Of a stretch of DNA of 11,732 bases, positions 8,269 to 11,732 are shown piece after piece; the first letter of the stretch is position 1; the number at the start of each line of letters is the position of its first letter. The position numbers and the translations under genes were made by a program. Under the pieces are notes generated by a model, which searched no databases, was not told where the DNA came from, and saw only the letters and a list, made by a program, of their open reading frames with translations. Source of the DNA: Clostridia bacterium (GTDB lineage Bacteria > Bacillota_E > SLMV01 > PUMD01); assembly GCA_007128555.1 (NCBI GenBank), contig SKXF01000224.1:1-11732 (forward strand), in the 5' to 3' direction.

Positions 8269-9315
8269 TCAACCGGCGGTCAGCAGCAACACGGTCATGG
8301 CCGAGAGGGCTGCTGCAAGCCAGGTCCACGGATTCCAATCATACACCCTGCGAGCGTTGTAAGCCGTTGAAGGGAAAAAGGGGCAAGAGGATGTCAAAGA
8401 TGATCTTCGTCCCCGCATAAGAAGATACGGCCCCAAAGACCCGGCACCTCCTGAACCGAGATAGAAGGCCCGGAGGGTCAAAGCCAGCGCTGGCACCATC
8501 CCGGCAAGGGCGACCGGACCCGGACGAACAGGTGTTCACGGTATCGCCAGCGGTCGCCAGCAGGATACACGGAGCCAGGGACCGGAAGGATCCCACCGAA
8601 AAGAAAGGCGATTCCGACCGACAGCAGAAGCCCCGTCTCCCACATACGGTGACGCAGGCCCAGGGAAGACCGTCCACCGATGACCCGCATGGCCCCCTCC
8701 CGCAAGCCGAAGAGACGTGCCAGGGCAAACAGCACCATCGGCTGCATGCCACCGCGAAGAGCCAGCAGCACCCCTGCCGTGTTGATCAACAGTCCCGCCA
8801 GCCACTGCAAGGCAGGGCTGGATCGGCGACCGATGCGGGACGGCGCCAGATAAAATAACCGATGTCGATTACGTAAAACGCGGCAAACCAGACCCGTGGG
8901 AGCTGCCATCGATCGTGCAGGCTCTGCTGTCCGAACGACAGCAGGGAGAATCCCCGGGAACCAAAGAGGCCGTTCGAGGCCGTGTTCGTCCCCTCGATCA
9001 CGGCCAGGATTTGGTCGCAACCCTGGCGTTCCAGGTGATCGAGGGCCCGGTCAAGAAGCGCCCCACCCCCACACCCCCCGCCTCGGGAGCCGTGAACATC
9101 CATGAGATGATCACGGTCATGGCCCCTCCAGCGCACAGACACCTGTCCATAACCACGGCACCCAACAGGTCCTCGCGGTGCTGTGCAACCAGGACGACAC
9201 CCCCGAGGGAGAAAAAGGGACGCATCAGCAGGGGAAAGCAGCGCTCCATCACCTCCCGGACCTCTCCTTTTTCTGCGGGTTTCATGGGCCGGATGACAGG
9301 GGCAGAAGCACGCAC
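8269..9315 (-). pseudogene. Frameshifted GNAT acetyltransferase fused to an M50-like membrane domain
   Basis: No single frame spans this stretch, but joined frames give one protein of about 350 residues. It starts at GTG 9315, with GGAGG six bases upstream. A GNAT domain follows; adding one base in the run at 9061-9064 restores the acetyl-CoA loop (GGVGVGALLDRAL) and the later IEGTNTASNGLF helix. Further shifts lie near 8825-8850, 8517 and 8440-8450 (each one base missing) and near 8360 (one extra T). The second half is membrane-like and resembles site-2 proteases: PVPGSVYPAGD, then VALAGMVPALALTL, then LLPLFPFNG, then YDWNPWTWL, stopping at 8269. The usual HExxH is replaced by REGAMR, and the LDG Asp by Asn. 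No stop or ribosome site separates the halves, so a fusion is likely. It sits 58 bases after the flavin reductase gene. The alternative is an intact gene with assembly errors. Confidence 0.65.
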
Positions 9316-9373
9316 AGCACACCTCCAACTGGCGGCGCTGACGGGGCCCTCTCACCAGCAACCCCGGTCGTTT

Positions 9374-9946
9374 TCAGTTCGTCCTCTGTCCCAGGGTCTT
9401 GCCAATCTCATAGGCGGTACCGATCACGTCTCCCACCCGGAGATACTGGGATTCCGTTGGACTCAGAAGCACCGGATCCACCCGCGAGATGGCGATCTTC
9501 TCATCAACAAAGCATGTCTCATCCACGTGGGTCTGAACGATCTCACCGTAGCAGGCCAACATGTCGCCCAGCTCGTGGATCTCCACCAGCTTGCACTCCA
9601 TGCTGACGGGGCACTCCTCGATCATAGGCACATCCTCCAGCTCGCCGTAGAAGGTGGTGAAAACCGATGCCTTGTCCACTTCCCGTCCCGACACGATGCC
9701 GACATAGTCCGTCTCGACGATCTGCCGACTCGAAGGAATGTTGACGCTGAAGCCACTGCAGGACCGGATCCGCTCGTAGGTAACGGCCTGGCTGCCAATG
9801 CCAACGGCGATCACCGAGGGCGGGCCGCCGATCATCCCGCAGTACCCGACCGTCATGTAGTTGACCTGTCCCCCCAGCTGCGTGCCAACGATCACCGTTG
9901 GCAGGGGGAAAAGCAGGGCCCTGGGGCCGCAAGTTCGCTTGGACAC
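9374..9946 (-). CDS. Flavin reductase / flavoredoxin family protein
   Basis: This 190-residue protein resembles the flavoredoxin branch of the flavin-reductase-like, FMN-binding split-barrel family. The N-terminal part reads LLFPLPTVIVGTQ and then VNYMTVGYCGMIGGPP, the family's first strands and FMN-phosphate loop. CSGFSVNIP at about 63-71 is the conserved central strand. The C-terminal part (from about 160) has the VGDVIGTAYEIGKTLG ending common in flavoredoxins. It should bind FMN and pass electrons in the cytoplasm; the partner is unknown. The GTG at 9946 has GGGGAGGTG about seven bases upstream. It has six Cys residues, but no CxxC pair that would suggest a cluster. It is the first gene of the minus-strand series and is divergent from the CocE-type gene. 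Family assignment is good; the physiological role is open. Confidence 0.85.
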   Translation of the reverse strand: MSKRTCGPRALLFPLPTVIVGTQLGGQVNYMTVGYCGMIGGPPSVIAVGIGSQAVTYERIRSCSGFSVNIPSSRQIVETDYVGIVSGREVDKASVFTTFYGELEDVPMIEECPVSMECKLVEIHELGDMLACYGEIVQTHVDETCFVDEKIAISRVDPVLLSPTESQYLRVGDVIGTAYEIGKTLGQRTN

Positions 9947-9979
9947 AATGACACCTCCCCTTTCCTGTGTGTTCCCTCG

Positions 9980-9995
9980 TGGCAGTTTCCTGCCA
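9980..9995 (-). promoter_or_regulatory. GAAA-tetraloop hairpin in the flavin reductase leader
   Basis: On the minus strand TGGCAG and CTGCCA form a perfect six-base stem closing a GAAA (GNRA) loop. It lies 34-49 bases before the GTG start and ahead of the ribosome site. It could stabilise the mRNA 5' end or act in control, but no ligand or partner is evident. Confidence 0.4.
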
Positions 9996-10095
9996 TCTCC
10001 TTCTTCACTCTCCTCATGGTTTCGTCATGAACCCCGGGTTGTCCTTGCACGCACAGGGTTGAATCCGTCTGTGCTTCACCCACCCCCACGGAGGA

Positions 10096-10123
10096 TTTGG
10101 TCTGCCTTCACAGAAGCTATTTT
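10096..10123 (+). promoter_or_regulatory. Weak candidate promoter for the CocE-type gene
   Basis: TTTGGT (10096-10101) and TATTTT (10118-10123) are separated by 16 bases and lie in the only AT-rich patch upstream of the gene. The -35 match is poor, so this is a tentative call based mainly on position. Confidence 0.18.
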
Positions 10124-10245
10124 CCGAGGATCCCAGTGACAGCCGCGGGAAACACCGTGATGGATTCCCCAACTGGAACCGGCAGATCCCCCGGTCACTT
10201 ACCTGCCCTTTCGGGGAGGGCGAAAGAAAGGGAGCTGAGAATCAG

Positions 10246-11732
10246 ATGCCGCCTGCGAAACCCTACCAGCAAATGTCCGAGGCTGTACCGATGCGTGACA
10301 GTGTGAAACTGGCAACGGATGTCTACCTCCCAGCCTGCAGGGTAGACGATCTCAGCAGCTGGCCAACCATCCTCGTACGTACCCCCTACGATCGATCCGG
10401 GGACAACATGGTCGAGATCGCCCGGTTTTTCACCGGGTGCGGTTATGCGGTGGTTCTCCAGGACGTACGCGGACGCTATGGATCCGGGGGAGACTTCGAA
10501 CCCTTTGTGAACGAGGCTGAGGACGGGCATGACTGCATGGTGTGGGTGGGGCAACAGGCCTGGTGCAACGGCAGGGTCGGTACCATGGGCACATCGTACC
10601 TGGCCCAGACCCAGGCCAGCATGGCCACCACCGACCCCCCACACCTGGTCTCGCAATACATCAGCCAGGGATACGGCAGCTACCACCGCACCCGAAGCCG
10701 CCGCGGAGGGGCTTTTGAAAACCACCGCCTCAACTGGATCCTGAAAATGGCGGCCACAAGCCGCGAAGCCGAAGGGGATCCCGTCCTCAAGGCGGCCGTG
10801 GAGGATATGCAGGAGCACCTGTTGGACTGGCTGCGGGAGGGCTATCCCCTCCGACGCGGCCTGACCCCCCTCGCATCCCTGCCCACCTACGAACAGGCCC
10901 TCATCGACTACATGACCCGGGGAGAACTGGACGACTTCTGGCAGAACCCCGGTCTGAACCTGGCCCCCCACTTCGACGACTTCAAGGACGTTCCCGTCAC
11001 CTGGCTGGGCAGCTGGTACGACGGCTACGCCCTGGAGACACCGATCAACTACATGGAAATGGCCAGGCGCAAGACGTCCCCCCAGAGACTGATCATGGGG
11101 CCCTGGATCCACGGCATGGGATCGGAAGGGCGCACCGATGCAGGAGACGCTGACTTTGGACCCGATGCAGCCTTTGCCTCCCTCGAGGAACGGAAGCGCT
11201 GGTTTGATCGCACCCTGAAAGGCACCGCCCGGGCAGCTGACACCGAAGCCCCTGTGCGAATCTTCGTCATGGGTGGAGGTACCGGAAGAAAACTACCCAC
11301 CGGCAAGCTCGACCACGGCGGCACCTGGCGCGAGGAGCAAAAGTGGCCCCTGGATGACGCCCTCAACACCCGCTACTTCCTGCACGGAGATGGAAACCTG
11401 TCGGTCGACATGCCCCCCGCCTCAGGACCCAGCACCTACGACTTCGACCCACAGAACCCGGTCCCGTCGGCGGCCCCCCCGGGGCAGACCCCCTTCTCAT
11501 CCGGAGGAGGCGGATATCACCAGCGGCAGGACCCGAGCACGGGAGCAGGGCAGACCCATCTCCCCCACTCGGCGCGCCGGGACGTGCAGGTCTTTCAGAC
11601 CGTGCCCCTGCCCCAGGATGTCGAGATCACGGGTCCCATCGAGGTCGTGCTGTATGTGAGCTCCTCCTGTGTCGATACGGACTTCACCGCAAAACTGATC
11701 GACCAGTATCCGCCCCACGAGGATTACCCGGA
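10246..11732 (+). CDS. CocE/NonD-family serine hydrolase (X-Pro dipeptidyl-peptidase S15-like), 3' end outside window
   Basis: The frame is open from ATG 10246 to the window end (495 codons), so the product is C-terminally incomplete; relatives have about 550-620 residues. Motifs in order are RTPYDR (45-50, with Tyr48 as likely oxyanion residue), QDVRGRYGSGGDF (72-84), the nucleophile Ser117 in MGTSYLA, Asp259 in GSWYDGY and His289 in GPWIHG. These match the triad and spacing of cocaine-esterase-like enzymes (Ser117, Asp259 and His287 in Rhodococcus CocE, from memory). The start of the C-terminal jelly-roll domain (VFQTVPLPQDVEITGP) is present. Family members hydrolyse esters, amides or N-terminal X-Pro dipeptides; the substrate is unknown. 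No signal peptide is seen. The start has GGGAG about 11 bases upstream, slightly far. An ATG at 10273 lacks a ribosome site. Near 11464-11500 the reading may carry a compensated double frameshift. Confidence 0.88.
   Translation, partial: MPPAKPYQQMSEAVPMRDSVKLATDVYLPACRVDDLSSWPTILVRTPYDRSGDNMVEIARFFTGCGYAVVLQDVRGRYGSGGDFEPFVNEAEDGHDCMVWVGQQAWCNGRVGTMGTSYLAQTQASMATTDPPHLVSQYISQGYGSYHRTRSRRGGAFENHRLNWILKMAATSREAEGDPVLKAAVEDMQEHLLDWLREGYPLRRGLTPLASLPTYEQALIDYMTRGELDDFWQNPGLNLAPHFDDFKDVPVTWLGSWYDGYALETPINYMEMARRKTSPQRLIMGPWIHGMGSEGRTDAGDADFGPDAAFASLEERKRWFDRTLKGTARAADTEAPVRIFVMGGGTGRKLPTGKLDHGGTWREEQKWPLDDALNTRYFLHGDGNLSVDMPPASGPSTYDFDPQNPVPSAAPPGQTPFSSGGGGYHQRQDPSTGAGQTHLPHSARRDVQVFQTVPLPQDVEITGPIEVVLYVSSSCVDTDFTAKLIDQYPPHEDYP

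Larger units (their letters stand above)
9947..10245. other. Divergent intergenic region between flavin reductase and CocE-type genes
   Basis: This region of 299 bases must hold promoters for both neighbours. Visible items are the flavin reductase ribosome site, the GAAA-loop hairpin (9980-9995), a near palindrome AACCCCGGGTT around 10025-10035, and a CACAG/CTGTG inverted repeat around 10050-10075. The only AT-richer stretch is 10115-10125. No RNA gene or convincing small ORF was recognised. Confidence 0.4.

Noticed and set aside
8915..10030. Plus-strand open frame of 371 codons across the flavin reductase and the broken GNAT gene
   Set aside because: It crosses two genes on the other strand plus their intergenic regions, and its translation shows no domain.
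9892..10089. Small minus-strand open frame of 65 codons overlapping the flavin reductase start
   Set aside because: It is out of frame with the flavin reductase, lacks a ribosome site at its start and has no recognisable content.
10195..11112. Minus-strand open frame of 305 codons
   Set aside because: It is antisense to the CocE-type hydrolase, whose motifs all fall in the plus-strand frame; it is rich in Gly/Val and shows no family.
1..11732. CRISPR arrays, insertion sequences, integrases and tRNA or rRNA genes
   Set aside because: No regular repeats, transposase motifs, terminal inverted repeats or RNA-gene signatures were seen on either strand.

Overview
The window is GC-rich (roughly 60% or a little more by eye), uses GTG as well as ATG starts, and has purine-rich Shine-Dalgarno (SD) sites about 6-10 bases before most starts. 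Together with a YhaN/YhaO-type gene pair this suggests a bacterial chromosome. I cannot name the phylum. No plasmid, phage, transposon, tRNA, rRNA or CRISPR signature was seen.

Layout: (1) 4-891, plus strand: a CPBP-family membrane protease, ending in a convergent intergenic region that holds a strong 12-bp stem-loop (995-1030) shared with the gene coming the other way. (2) 9946 down to 1052, minus strand, one co-directional series in transcription order: a flavoredoxin-type flavin reductase; a broken gene joining a GNAT acetyltransferase to an M50-like membrane domain; an SbcD/YhaO-type metallophosphoesterase; an SbcC/YhaN-type ABC ATPase with coiled coils and a hydrophobic hairpin; a MutT-type Nudix hydrolase; and an S9 prolyl-oligopeptidase-family peptidase. 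(3) A divergent gap of about 300 bases, then 10246 to the window end, plus strand: a CocE/NonD-type (S15-related) serine hydrolase cut off by the window edge.

The core is the translationally coupled nuclease-ATPase pair: a GTGA overlap joins the phosphoesterase and ATPase genes. The Nudix gene follows within a few bases. This suggests a DNA-end-processing complex, possibly membrane-associated, made together with a nucleotide-pool cleaner. The S9 peptidase lies 103 bases further down and may share the transcript.

The most unusual item is 8269-9315. It reads as one GNAT plus membrane-domain protein only after about five single-base frame corrections, several next to short C or G runs. Its M50-like part also seems to lack the usual zinc ligands. 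It is either a decaying gene or a site of assembly errors. Resequencing or comparison with relatives would decide. No convincing wholly new defence system is visible. The strongest candidate for a less described arrangement is the YhaO-YhaN-Nudix(-S9) cluster.
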